From assembly GCA_031772625.1 (NCBI GenBank), contig CM062816.1:828736556-828800555 (forward strand): a DNA stretch of 64,000 bases, in the 5' to 3' direction. This DNA comes from Pinus tabuliformis (lineage: Eukaryota; Streptophyta; Pinopsida; Pinales; Pinaceae). How positions within the stretch are numbered: position 1 is the first letter of the stretch; every line of letters begins with the position of its first letter. A program made the translations under genes and the position numbers. The notes below the pieces were generated by a model, which was given only the letters and a program-made list of their open reading frames with translations, was not told where the DNA came from and searched no databases. This document shows positions 33,467 to 45,417 of this stretch, one piece after another.

Positions 33467-36400
33467 TTTGGTATCATAGTAGAATTGTAATTGAAACAAT
33501 TGGTATTAAAACAGAACAAAGAAATTCTATGTGAAAGAATTGAGAACAAAGTTATGTGTCAAAGATGTTTATGCAGGCAAGGAAGGATCAGATTCTAATC
33601 TGACAGAAAGTAGGCCCACAGAGGTGATGTGTAGTAGAACTTGCAGATGCAAGGGACAGAGGAAATCCATTCAAGGTACAGGTGGAATGGTGAAACAAGA
33701 TCATGCTGAGATCTTGAAGGTGAGATGACATGTTTGTTTTAATTTGATTGAAGATTGGAATGTGTGTTTTTACACTAATGCACAGGTAGTAGCATAAGGA
33801 AAACACTGTGATGTTGTTCCTTGAGGAAAGTGGAGATTCACTCAAATGTGAACCTGAAGAATCCAATTGAAGGTTAGACAAAGAGGATAAGAGTATTCTC
33901 AAAAGGAAACTAAGAAGCAAGCTTTTGAAAGCTTGGGAATGATGTTTGGCTTGAGTAACATTGATATGCAGGTGACAACATAAGAAGGTGAGAAGGTTGC
34001 AACATCTAGAGCAAGGAGTGCCTGAATTGGTTCCAAAGGAAAGAACCAGAGATGCTAAAAGACGGAGCTCAAAGGAGAGAAGCTTAGTGAGGAATATGTA
34101 GCAAGAAGGAGACTTGTTATTGTAGAGGGAATGTTGCAGAACACAAAGGAAATTCCACAGAGGATGTGGGTAGAATTGTTAAGGGATGAAGGAAGTTGGT
34201 AAGACTTTCTATTATGATTGAAATACAAGAGGACAATTGTGTTCTTGAGAAGTGCAGATGAGTTGAAGCCTAGAAGAAGCAGAGAGAAGTGCTCAAAGGA
34301 GGTTCCAGAGATAGAGAACCAAGGGCTTGCCAAAATACCAAGTACAGAGGAAAGCTTGGTGAGGTAAGTTGCAACAAGGAGGACTTGTTGTTGTAGACGC
34401 TTTAATGCAACTCATAGTGAGTGAGTGAGGAGCTCATGAAGATAGAGAAGAAGAACATGGCTACTGATAGTCATAGTAGAGGTTCTGAGGAAGACCACAG
34501 CAGAAGAAAGAGGATGCCAAGGCAAATGGCAAGAGGATGAGTCAAGAGGAAATTGACAAAGAGATTGCAAAGTTAAAAGAACAACTCGATGCATTAAGGA
34601 GAATACTTGAGGAAAGCCAGAGACAAGGTTGGGTATTAAGGAAGAAGCCAGTGGAGTGGCATGAGATGCAGAGAAGGCTACAACAAAAGCAAGAAAAGTG
34701 GTTGAGGGAAAAACTCAAGGAAGTTGAGTTGGAAATGGAAGAGTCCATTTGTGAACTAGAATAGGGAGAAATTCTGGGAGAAAGTGAAGACTACACTGAA
34801 GATAAAGAATGGAGATCAAGTGAATATCTCATGGACTATTGTGATAGTCTAAAACAACATGAGGAGATGCTAACTGAAGATGAAGACTTGAAGATTGAAA
34901 CATCAAGTGAGGCCAAAAGGTCACATGGTTTTAAATCTAACAATTTGTGTATGTTTACAGGTGAAACATGTAAAGAAGGACAATTTGCTGATATTGTCAT
35001 GAAGGAGGAAGAAGACAAGGAGAATCTAAATTCTGTTCTGGAAGAAGATGAGATAAATAGGTCTCATATACAGTTGGGGAAAGATATCAAGCAACCAAGT
35101 GAAGGGCTTGAGGAGATTGAAGAGGAGACCATCGAAAAATTTCTGAATCATATGAAGGATTTAGAATAGCAAGGAGATATGATGGCTGAAACATCAAGTG
35201 GGACCACAGGGTCTTATGTTTTTAAGACCGATAGTTTTTCTGTGGATGCATAACAAATGAAGGATAATATTAATGCAGATGGTGAGACAAGGATAGCTCT
35301 TGGAGAAGGTAACCAACAAGAGATTAAAGGCAAACTTGAAGAAGAGACTATGTTAGCTGAAGACATAGTAAAGGATCATCAGTTCACCATGATGATAAGC
35401 ACAGTGGAAATAGTCATGGAAGCTGTTGAGTTAGCCAGTGAAAAGGAAGGACATCTACTGAAAGATGTTAAGAAGGAAGAACCCTATGCAAAGGATTTAA
35501 CCTTGGGAGAAGGAACACTAACAAAGGAGTGTTTTGCAGAGGATGAGCAATCTTTTGAAACTATCAGAAGTATGGAAGAGTATCTTTCAGAAGATAAAAA
35601 CTCTGAAGTAAAGGAGGATGGAGAATGTCTCTTAAATGAGAGAAGCAGTGATTTATTGCAGCAGAAAGAATTTGATAATGCATTGATGTTTGAAACTGTG
35701 ACAATACAGGAACAATTTCTTGTGAAAGAAGGAGATGAAATTCAGTCTGAAGAGCTAATATGTGAAGCAACAGTTGAGACTGTTGAACCTTGTGATTTTC
35801 AAATTGATAATTTTTTTATGAATACAGGAATTATAAGTGATGATGAAGTACTTAGGAAGTATCACAGAGAAATTGCATTGTTGGAAAATTCAGAGTATGA
35901 TAGTGTGATTGCAGAAGAAGGAGTTCACTACAGTGGACAAGATTAGGAAGACATCATTAGAGCAAATGATGTGGGGGAGAGACTAGTTGACAGTCTCATG
36001 AATTCTTTTGAGAATTCAAAATAGCATATTGATGTGCTGACAGAGGAGAAAGAAATAGAGCAGCAAACTGAATTGTTGCCAAAGGAAAATAAGGCACTGA
36101 AGCCTTATGTTTTTTATTTTAACAAGTGTTTTGTGAATGCAGGTTTAGTTGCAGATGTTGGAGGAAATTTGGCACAGATGAGCAGCCAAATAAAGATGAA
36201 AGAAGAAGATTCTGTGGAAGAATTTAATCCATGGAACAGAGATGCTCAATTGCTGGAGAGAATGTTGGAAAGTTAGAATTCAATGCAGAAATTAGATGTT
36301 GTAGAGGGAGATATCCTTAAAGATATTTAGGAAGTTTGGGTGGAGGCAATGTCTACAATGATAGTCAGAGCAAGAGTAATGTCTACAATGATAGCAAGAG

Positions 36401-36779
36401 CAAAGGTAGAAGAAAATAAACAGCAATTTGAAGAGTTAGTAGACAACAGCAACAACCTGAAGCAGAGAGAAATAGGTAATAGTGAATGGAAAAATATGGA
36501 CCGGGCCAAAGATATATTAGAGATGGAGATTGAAGAGTTATGGTAGTTAATGATGAAGCAGTCCATATGGAGGAAAATGGTAGTAGCTTGAAGAAAAATC
36601 AATCAGAACTTGAACCTGATTGACAAAGAGAAGAATAAGGGACGGAAGACAGTAGAAGTATAGCAACAGCAAAGGAACAAGACATTTGGACAGTTACAAA
36701 ACAATGTATGGGATCCAGGAAGATAAAGACCAGAAGACACATGATCAGGAGATCGTGAATATTTTCTACTTTGGGAGTC
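33467..36779 (+). other. Interior with Glu-rich repeated coding-like modules
   Basis: From about 34.5 to 36.5 kb the plus strand is strongly coding-like: A/G-rich, a run of open stretches rich in Glu, Lys and Asp, and a predicted coiled coil near 34,540-34,760 (LKEQLDALRRILEES). A short hydrophobic motif recurs near 34,921, 35,212, 35,788 and 36,103: aromatic or His, x, Phe, then about five residues, Phe, two residues, Thr/Ala-Gly. Spacings are 291, 576 and 315 bases, suggesting a ~290-bp repeated module. It matches no retroelement protein I know. It is interrupted several times. The first kilobase (33,480-34,500) is less clearly coding. Confidence 0.55.
33469..33480 (+). promoter_or_regulatory. 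tRNA-iMet-type primer binding site
   Basis: TGGTATCATAGT two bases after the LTR end; the first eight bases match the TGGTATCAGAGC consensus exactly. Confidence 0.75.
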
Positions 36780-37244
36780 TGATGCAGGAGCATTCAACCC
36801 AAGAGAAAATCATTGTAATTAAGTAGACATAGGGGGGTAATGTGTTTTAGGGAAATTAGTTTCCTAAGTCTCAAGTTAATATAATATTTAGGCTTTTGAG
36901 TGATTTAATTAGATAATGTGAGATGTTTTTAAATGCTCTCAAATAAATGAGAATATGAGTGGGCAATAATGACAAAAGAGTCTAAAGTCAATTAGGACCC
37001 TTTAAGCAGTTCCATGATTCGAGGAACTAAGGAGAGTTCTTAGGAATTAAATGGAGATTAGAAGTGGACGTAGAGGATAGAGGATTTAGGAGTCAGTTCA
37101 GTGGATTTAGGAGTCGAACCAGGATTAGTTCAACGAACCTTTCTGGTATAAATGTAAGCCTACGAGTAGAGTGCAAGAAGGAGGCCACTAATAGTTGAAG
37201 ATCAGGCCTGTGTGAGACTGAGAAGTCTCGATTGTAATTAGTCG

Positions 37245-37294
<50 letters not shown>

Positions 37295-38775
37295 TATATA
37301 GAGAGAGGTTCATTCGGGAACTGTGTAAGTGTGTGAATGAATATCGAATGATTGAATTACATGTAACTATGAATTTGTAGGTTCTGTGACAGAGGTTGCA
37401 GGCAGAGTTCTATAGAATATGCAGAGAAGGGAATGATTCAAAGGAATCATCACGGGTCTTAGAATCCAATTGAAGAAACAGAGTGAAGCTCTGGAGAGAA
37501 GGAGTGGAGTGAGAATTCGCAAAGGACTTAAGCTCAAAGTGATTTGAGAAGCAGAGGCAGAAGGCGAAACCCTAAAGAAAAAAAATCTGAACCATAGAGA
37601 AAACGTTGAAGAATTAGCGTAAAAATATAAGTAAAAAGGAATTGTGGAGAAGTGAAGTGTTCGCACACAGCAACCGTTGGATCTTATAGATCAACGGTCC
37701 AGATCATTTTGCATGAGGTAATGTTGAAATATCGCATCGACGAACTTTAATGAAGGAAGGTGGGTTTATAACCTTAAGTGGATTTCGGGCGGAAGGAAAG
37801 CCATAAGCGGTTTTTACCGTTTGGCTCCGGTTCCACTAATTGGAGGACACGTAATAGTGGAGGAGTGAGGGGAAACTGCTTTATCGAGTGGTTAAACCCC
37901 ATGCTTGCTGGCTACCCAAAATCATCATGAACCGTTGGATCTATTAAATGTACATCAACAGCGGAGAATTAACATGCCAGTTGTTGATTGGATCGGAGAA
38001 GGGTGAATGAAAGCGACAATGGAATAATGAAGGGCCGATATGCGACATCGCGATATCACCCATAGGCTGATCAGAGATCGGAGATTGGCGAAGGAACGAC
38101 GCAGTGCTGAAGGAAGGCTGGGAAGGAACAGACATGACGATATTTGTGAACGCTGGCTTATAAACTTTGAAGTCCAGCCCAAGGGTTCGAAGAGGGATTT
38201 CCTTTGTTTCCAGTGTTTTCCTGTGTATTCCGGAAAAGTTATGTGTTCGCATATCGGATGCGATAGAGCCAATGTTAAAGAAACCGCGGAGGAGCCGACA
38301 CCGATTGTGATTGCGATAAAGGTGAAACCTCGATAAATGTGCAGAAGCCATATAAAGGAAAAAAGGTATGTATTGCGGGGTTTTCCTTTGTAAATGGTTT
38401 ATAAAGGAAAAGAGCATTTATGCGTTAAAATATATGTAACCAATGGTTGAAGAGGAAAGGTTATATATGTGTGGTATAAGGGTTCATGAAGTTTATGAAG
38501 GGTTTTAAAGTCCCGATAGGAAGGATTTAATGGAAGGCTTTAATAAAGTCTTATATGAAGTCTCGAGGGTTGATAATAGTTATGATAAGTATATATGGGC
38601 TATGGGTTAGCCTATGTTGGGTTTTTATATATCATTCCACATAGTAATGGATTAATGGGGCCTTAACCATTAATGGTTGTAGATTTGACTCCCTGTTAGT
38701 TAAATTCCTGGGACTAATGTGCTTATGCATTGTTTATGCATACTGTGGGTGTAAGCGGGGGAAACCCTGGCATCA
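36780..38775 (+). repeat. 3' LTR (1,996 bp)
   Basis: Direct copy of 31,509-33,466, preceded by a short purine tract (TTTGGGAG). The length difference is mainly a (TA)n run near 37,246-37,293. Confidence 0.85.
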
Positions 38776-38780
38776 GTTCT

Positions 38781-41685
38781 ACATCAAATAAGTTATTATT
38801 TAAGAAATCATGAATAAGAAATTTGCTCACATATGGTAATGCCTAGCTGGACCCCATATATCTCCCTATCTTAAAATCACATGGAAATCTCCTCCACATA
38901 TAGCATATCTTAATTAAAAAGCATTTTCATTAAAAATATTAATCTAGAAATCCTCCCTCCAATGCTTAGGTCAACCATACACATTAATCAAAATTAGGTT
39001 TTGAAATCCCTTAGAGAAAACATGTGAAATCAAAGTAAAACCAAAAATTTGAATTTTTTTACAAATAAATGGAGGTTTTGACCATGTTACTAAGTCTCCA
39101 TATTTTCCTTCTACTCCTAAAACAAAAACAAAAACACCATCCTAGTAATAACTTCTATAAATTTACCTTCATAACCTTTTTGTTATAGCTCATAATGACA
39201 CCCCGCTGGTCTACTAGGAAAGAACCTCAAAATGAGGGCTAGAATGCAAGAAAAACTCTATAGAAACTCTCTCAAAAGCTTAGTTTTTCCTCTCCAAAGC
39301 CCCTAGTAAAATACTAGGGAGAGTTACAATGATTTGTTTACTCAACAAAAGTGAGTTGGAGCAGTTAGGGTTGGTAGAGTGAATGGTTAAGGTTGGAAAG
39401 AGTAAAACAAGATCATATTTCGAAGATAAGGATGAAAGGAACATGGTTAAGAAAGTGTCTATATACATCTAGTCACTCCTTAAAACCATCTTTAAAAGAA
39501 ATGCTCTCCATGGAGCAAGGAGACAAGCTAGAGATAGTGAAATGTTGTCAAATTGAGAACCTTCTTCTCTTTGTGATAAGCTACAAAACATAATGAATTA
39601 TGATTGTGAGTTGTGATACTAGGAGGAGCCAAGGGCAAGGACTGCAAATTGTGTAACATTGTAATCTTGTATTGCTATAATAAAAAATCAAATTCCCCCC
39701 CTAATTACATGTATGTTCCATATTGTTGTCAATGTATGTTCTTGGGTTATTCATGACACTAATGCTAATGTGGTTTGCAAGAATATAGGTATAATGGTTT
39801 ATGTTGCTTGTGTGCAAGTTACATATGCAAGGATCTCGAGGAGCTTCACCACCAAAAGCACCGAGTATCCATCTTCCAAGATAAGATGCACTGACTTTCT
39901 TTTCATATTTACTTCTATTATGCATCCATGTATCATTTATATTGGCTTAAGTGGACATCCCACAAACTATCCACCATAGGCCCTGGGAAAGCCTGTAGGT
40001 TAAAAGTGCTTTGTTACTAAAGAGGAAATTCCATATAAACACTTTTCCTCTAGCATTATCTTTTGTAAAAAGATAACTACTCAACTTGTATTTTGAATCA
40101 CCCTACCCAAGGATCTTGTTTGCAAGTAGATGCTTGTCACTACTACATTTGCGGTCAAAATTAATGCCTTAATTGACATTATTTTTGACACATAGGCTTT
40201 TGTTTTTCTTGGGGGGCATGAAAATACATTGTATATATAATTTTTTATAGTTTTTTTTTGTACAAATATCATTTTATTGACATTCATCAAATGTCATATT
40301 AATTTGTTGGGTAATTTTTTTTTATCTACCAAGTGTTACCACATTTGTTTCTTACCTTATTGAATGTCAATATATCAACATAAGATGTCAAAAATTCAAC
40401 GTTTTATATTTGAAATTGAAAAATAAATACATCACCACAAACATCTTGTTGGGATATTTCCAATGACATATAATATCCCTAAAATAGAGTTTGTATGTGA
40501 AAGTTATGGCCCTAGGAAGTGAGCATCCAAATTCAACTTCTTGGGGCCCTTATCCTTTTCTCTCAATAATAAGAATCCATAAAAAGGAATGAATAAATAT
40601 TTAAACTATGTTTTATTCCTAATTAAAGGATTAATACATTTATGTAATACAATACTAAATTGAATTTAAATCAAATGACAATTTAAATCCACATTTGTAC
40701 ACTTTTGAACATCCTTCCTTTTCTAATTTCACAACTAAAATTGTATTTCTCAACAAATATCTCATCTTCACCTAAATAGTGTCATTCTTTTGTTATATTT
40801 TGGCATTTTTTCCCTCTCATCTCCATCCTAGGTTTGTTTGTTTGTTTGTTTTTTTCCTCAAAGAAGGGTAAAGTTTTACTTTCTTTGAAAGAAGGGAAAG
40901 CTTGTTTATGGAGGATGACTTCTCAATCCTTGGAAGTGATCTCCTCAATGATTTTTCTATTCTTGTTTTGAATTTAGTATTCATTGTTTAAAAATAGGTT
41001 AATGTCTTATGTTAGATTTGTTGTAGCCAAAGGATGACCTCTTTTATAAACCATGGCTTATTGGTAATCATCTTCCTTTATTTGTTTTTCTATTCTCAAG
41101 TTCAACAAGCATAACCATAATATTTTCAATTTCTTGTAGTGTGGAAGACATATTTCTATTTAAAGAAGTTTACATATGATGGTCTCCATTTTTTGTGAAT
41201 GGATTCACCTTTCTCCTTAAGGAACAATTATGCAATTGAGAATATTTTTCTTCCTTAGGGCCTCCCTTGTCCTCCTCATCTCTAAACGGTTCTTTCCCCC
41301 TCACCATAGGGGTGTGGTCCTCTTAGAATGGTCTTCCCCCTCTATTTAATGGAAGAAATTGTAAATCCCTACAAATATTTAACCACCTACCCCTTGCCCC
41401 ACTACTCCATAGACATCAAGAAAAAAATGTTTAAAAATATTTGTAGAAAAACCTATAAGAATTTAATTACAAGAAAAAAACCCTTGGGCAATAGCTTTTA
41501 TAGAAAATAAAGGGGGTTACAAACTTAGTCCTGTAACTTTTTTACATGCATAGTTAAGAATTTAAAGTTTTAGATGTATGCTTATTTTATACTTGAGTTT
41601 CTCTTCATTTGTTGGTTTTGAGTTTTCATTTCATGTTTTTCTATGTATTCTCATATATGCTTATTAGTTTTGTGTAATGAAAATT
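38781..41685. other. Spacer with possible old LTR tail
   Basis: No gene seen. The stretch 39,590-39,700 (GAGTTGTGATACTAGGAGG, then TGTAATCTTGTATTGCTATA and ATAAAAAATC) resembles the transcribed end of a plant LTR. I found neither a partner nor clear ends. The open frames at 39,393-39,979 have no recognisable domain. Confidence 0.4.
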
Positions 41686-42306
41686 CATTAGGGGAATTTT
41701 GAGGTATAGAATAGACCTCCTACGGAAATTATAAAATAATATTGGAAATAATAAAATAAGATTAGATTACAACATCAAAATTTAGAGGGAAACAAGGAAA
41801 AATTGTTTTTCAACTCGTATTTTCAACTTATCTTCCTATGGGTTTACTCAAATTTCAAGCGAAAACACACATTGGATGCAAAATTTGATTGCTCATCCAA
41901 GGAGTACCCATGTTGCATACTTTCGATGGACCCTTCTACACGAAAAAATGAGAAATACATGAAAAAACGTGATTTTTCATGTATTTCTCATTTTTTCGTG
42001 TAGCAGGGTCTATCGAAAGTATGCAAGATGGGTACTCCTTGGATGAGGAATTAAATTTTGCATCCAACGAGTACTCCTGCTCGAAATTTGAGGAAAAACC
42101 TTAGGGAGATAAGTTGAAAATGTGAATTGAAAAAATAGTTTTATTATTTTATTATTTTTTAATATTTGTAACTTTTTACTCCAAAAATGTTGAATCATCC
42201 CCCATGGTTGACATCATCATCTTGAATCTTATTATTTCTTATAAACTTTATTTTGGTTGTACATTTTTCTTAGGAGGCCCATTTTAGACCTCAAAATTCC
42301 CCAATG
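41686..42306. mobile_element. Long-palindrome foldback MITE (~620 bp)
   Basis: Nearly the whole element is one inverted repeat centred near 41,971. The left end CATTAGGGGAATTTTGAGGT pairs with right end ACCTCAAAATTCCCCAATG. Inner arms pair almost perfectly (GGAGTACCCATGTTGCATAC with GTATGCAAGATGGGTACTCC, and GAAATACATGAAAAA with TTTTTCATGTATTTC), leaving a loop of a few bases. The two open frames across it are mirror images. It would fold into a very long hairpin RNA if transcribed. No transposase and no clear target duplication. Confidence 0.75.
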
Positions 42307-44000
42307 ATAGTTTTCTGAAAGGGTTTCAAGCAAGATTATGGAAAGATAAATATGCACTTAATAGGTACTTGTATTTTTATCATTTTGGTATATTTCAGTA
42401 CTAGAAATGAAATCTCTTGAATAGTTGGCACACATATTTTTCATGCGAAGTGCTTGTAAAATTACTTTTATAAAATGCATAAGTTACATGCAAAGTGCTT
42501 GTAAAAATCCTTGTAACAATTCATAAAAGTTGCATTCAAATGTTTTTAGAAATAAAAAAATCTAAGACAATGCACTTTACATGCAAAATGTTTGTAAAAA
42601 TTCCTTTACAAAGGAATGGATTTGTAGTTTACTCTAAGTTTCAATTTAGTAGTTAGCATATCCTTATTACTAAAGTATATTAGTTTTTCTAAAAATAAAT
42701 GATGATTTAATGCAGTATATTAGAACTAAATATATCATATCATCAACATTAACTTATCTTGTATTATTGTTAAGTTAGTTGCATTCATCATCCTCCAAAT
42801 TTGTAGCTTTCATGGGTTGTAACTTTCACTTATGGAATCCATTGTAGGCAGATGATAATTTATTGGAAAGTTCTTGGTAAGCTTTTTTCGTGATAATTTT
42901 TTTTTCCAGATAAATTTTATACAGGAAAATTTGAAATATTAATGTTTTAATCTTAAAACCGTGAGATTAAAGCAATCCAATCTTTGGATAAATTGCCTTT
43001 TTTTAATCACTTTCTATAGGAAAACATCAATATATTGTTAGTAACATTGATATATCAACTTCGACAATGTGGAAATAATGATGTTTGTAATGTGACATAA
43101 ATTCCCAAAATCAAGATTTAGAAAAAAGGTAATTTTAATGTTTTTACATTTATCAAACATCTATTAATGTGGCAATTTGACCTCAAATGTAGTCATGGGC
43201 CCCTTAATTCCAAAGAGAGAAAAATAATTTCTTGGACCTGTTGAAGGCTAACCCTATCATAAGGGCCTTCTAAATCATTTATTGCTTCTCAAAGAGTACC
43301 TTAGCCCCAAATTGCCTTTCTTCAATTTGAGGAAATGATTTCCTTTCCATGTACCTCTTTTGATTGATTTAATGATTTTATGTCCCTCTAATAGCCAAAA
43401 AGATACCCACCCCAATTTTGTTTTTTACTTAATATATGGACATGCCTTCTTTTTCAAGTATCTCAAAAGGTCTTCACATCAAATCTTAGAGGCTATCCAC
43501 CACAAGGTCTCTCCCTTGAGGAAATCTCATGTAATTTTTCATTTCCCTTATTAGTATGGTTCTTTAATCCTTGATTAATCTTCGAAAAGGGGACATATAG
43601 GGGAGGATATTATAAGATGCCATGCATGTGATCATTTTGCATAGGGACCTATTTTGAGGGTGTCTCCTTTTTTATGGTAGAATTTGACAAAGAAACATAT
43701 GACAATGGTTGATCCATAAGCATTGAAAAGACCTTGATGCCCTTTCATGTTGAAATTGTTTCCCATACACTTGAAAAAGGTTTTTTCTTTCACATAATTT
43801 TTCAATTTATTTTTTAGTCTCCATAGTTTGACATTGTGACATGAATTCTTCTTTCATTTAGATTATTAATTTCTTTTAATATATTCACCAATTAACCTAC
43901 ATACCTTACTGCTTATATAGATTGTTAGGTATATGATTATCCTTTAGTACCAAACCATGATTATTCTCCTTGGGTGGGGTAATTATTCTCCACACCTATT
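42307..44000. other. Spacer, no gene seen
   Basis: AT-rich. At 42,440-42,610 a 22-bp motif (CATGCAAAGTGCTTGTAAAA) recurs about three times with variation. Nothing else is supported. Confidence 0.5.
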
Positions 44001-44039
44001 GAGGTTTGAAATTCCATAAGAAACAAGTCTTAGCATCAT

Positions 44040-44760
44040 GCATATGTCATCTAAATATCCATCTTCCTTCTCTTTAGGGAAATCATGTCTAAGATGCCCA
44101 CAATACTTGCACCAACTACATTGAATGGGAAACTAACATAATCTAGGGTCTGTTAATACTTGTAAACCCATACTTAAATATTTTGACCATATGGGAGGTG
44201 CTCCTTCATACAAAATCCCACAAAAATTGTTTCCGTTGATCTTGATTTTGTTCTCCTTGTTTTTTCATCTATAGGATCAATTTTCCTAAATGATGTCCTA
44301 TTTCCAAAACTCTAATGAGAAATAATGAAATATGAGCTAGATCAAGATCTTGTTAATTTACACTCTCAATGGATCAAAATAGAATGAATAGTGGTATGCT
44401 ACTGGATGTATTCTTCCAAATATTTATATGAGGGTCATATGTGTGATTTTTATCGTATTAAACTAACCAATCATGGAACATTCTAGGTATTCTTCCAACT
44501 TTTCTTTTACTAAATCTTATCCTATAATAAGCTTCATCCCTTCATTTTTTTTATTTTATGGATGAGGGTTTGTTTTTTTTTTTTTAAACCCTATCCTCAT
44601 GATTCTATTCCCCAAAGTATATTTTAGGGATTTTGAACTATCTTGAGTATTCCTTATGCAAATTATATAGAGTAGCTTCCCATATATTGTGATATTCACC
44701 CAAAAATTCCAAAGGGATGAGGAAAATAAACTTTCAATGTGTGGTTTCTTACACAAGAAT
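44040..44760 (-). pseudogene. Decayed LINE ORF1 (DUF4283 + knuckle)
   Basis: Minus-strand translation in changing frames gives a DUF4283-like series. An open stretch at 44,556-44,756 (LWNFWVNITIYGKLLYIIC, then GNRIMRIGF) comes first. It is followed by LEIGHHLGKLI and IDEKTRRTKSRSTETIFVG near 44,240-44,310, then CSWCKYCGHLRHD near 44,090-44,130, a knuckle whose last Cys position reads Phe. At least two frame changes and stops are present. No ORF2 follows; it is a fragment. Confidence 0.55.
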
Positions 44761-45144
44761 AGGAATTCCTAAGATAATATCTCCTTTTTTAACTAAGAAT
44801 AATTATTCTTCTAGTCCCTAATGGCGATTCCAACTTCTTATGCATCTCAAATGATGGAACTCCTTATCACATGGCCTTCTTAAGTTGTTAGGAGACAAGG
44901 CTTTCTATGTAATAAGGTCACTTCATGACTTTAATATTTGTTAGTGTTCTTTTTTTCTATAAAGCAAGTTATCCCACATACATAAGTGGAAATGATTTTC
45001 TTACTAAACAATGACATATAAGGAGGTGAACTCCCTTTTGATGGAAGAACTAGGATTCATTAATAATATCATATTGTGTTACTATGGGTATTTTCACTGG
45101 AGCTTAGTTATGTGATACAACCCTAACACTTTCCTCATTTAATG

Positions 45145-45161
45145 ACTTAGCTCCAAGTTTT
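45145..45161. repeat. Target site duplication of LINE (left, 17 bp)
   Basis: ACTTAGCTCCAAGTTTT, matching 51,497-51,513, directly before the T-run that marks the LINE's 3' tail. Confidence 0.8.
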
Positions 45162-45417
45162 TTTTTTCCACTAGAAAAATCCGTAAACTTTTCATTAAAG
45201 ATGAAAGGTTACATATGTAGATGCATGCCGCATATGCCAATTGTTCTTTGGTATCTCTGTACATTTACAAAATAAATACATATATCTGCTGTTGCAATAT
45301 ATTGCTGTATGGTCGGTATAGTTCAAAGAGTTGATGCCTTATGGCATCCATCTGTTTACAAAAATTTACAAAAAACACAGTTCTGTGTACTGCTGCTGAC
45401 ATTCTGCTGATTTGAGA

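Larger units (their letters stand above)
31509..38775 (+). mobile_element. LARD-like non-autonomous LTR element (fossil)
   Basis: A 7.27-kb element with two direct LTRs (31,509-33,466 and 36,780-38,775), each starting TGATGC and ending GCATCA. Perfect 5-bp target duplications GTTCT lie at 31,504-31,508 and 38,776-38,780. A Met-tRNA-type primer site follows the left LTR and a short purine tract precedes the right one. The 3.3-kb interior has no gag, protease, integrase or reverse transcriptase that I can recognise. LTRs differ at roughly 3-7% by eye, mostly C/T and G/A changes, and a TA run in the right LTR. It is therefore younger than the copia-type element at 15-26 kb. Confidence 0.85.
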
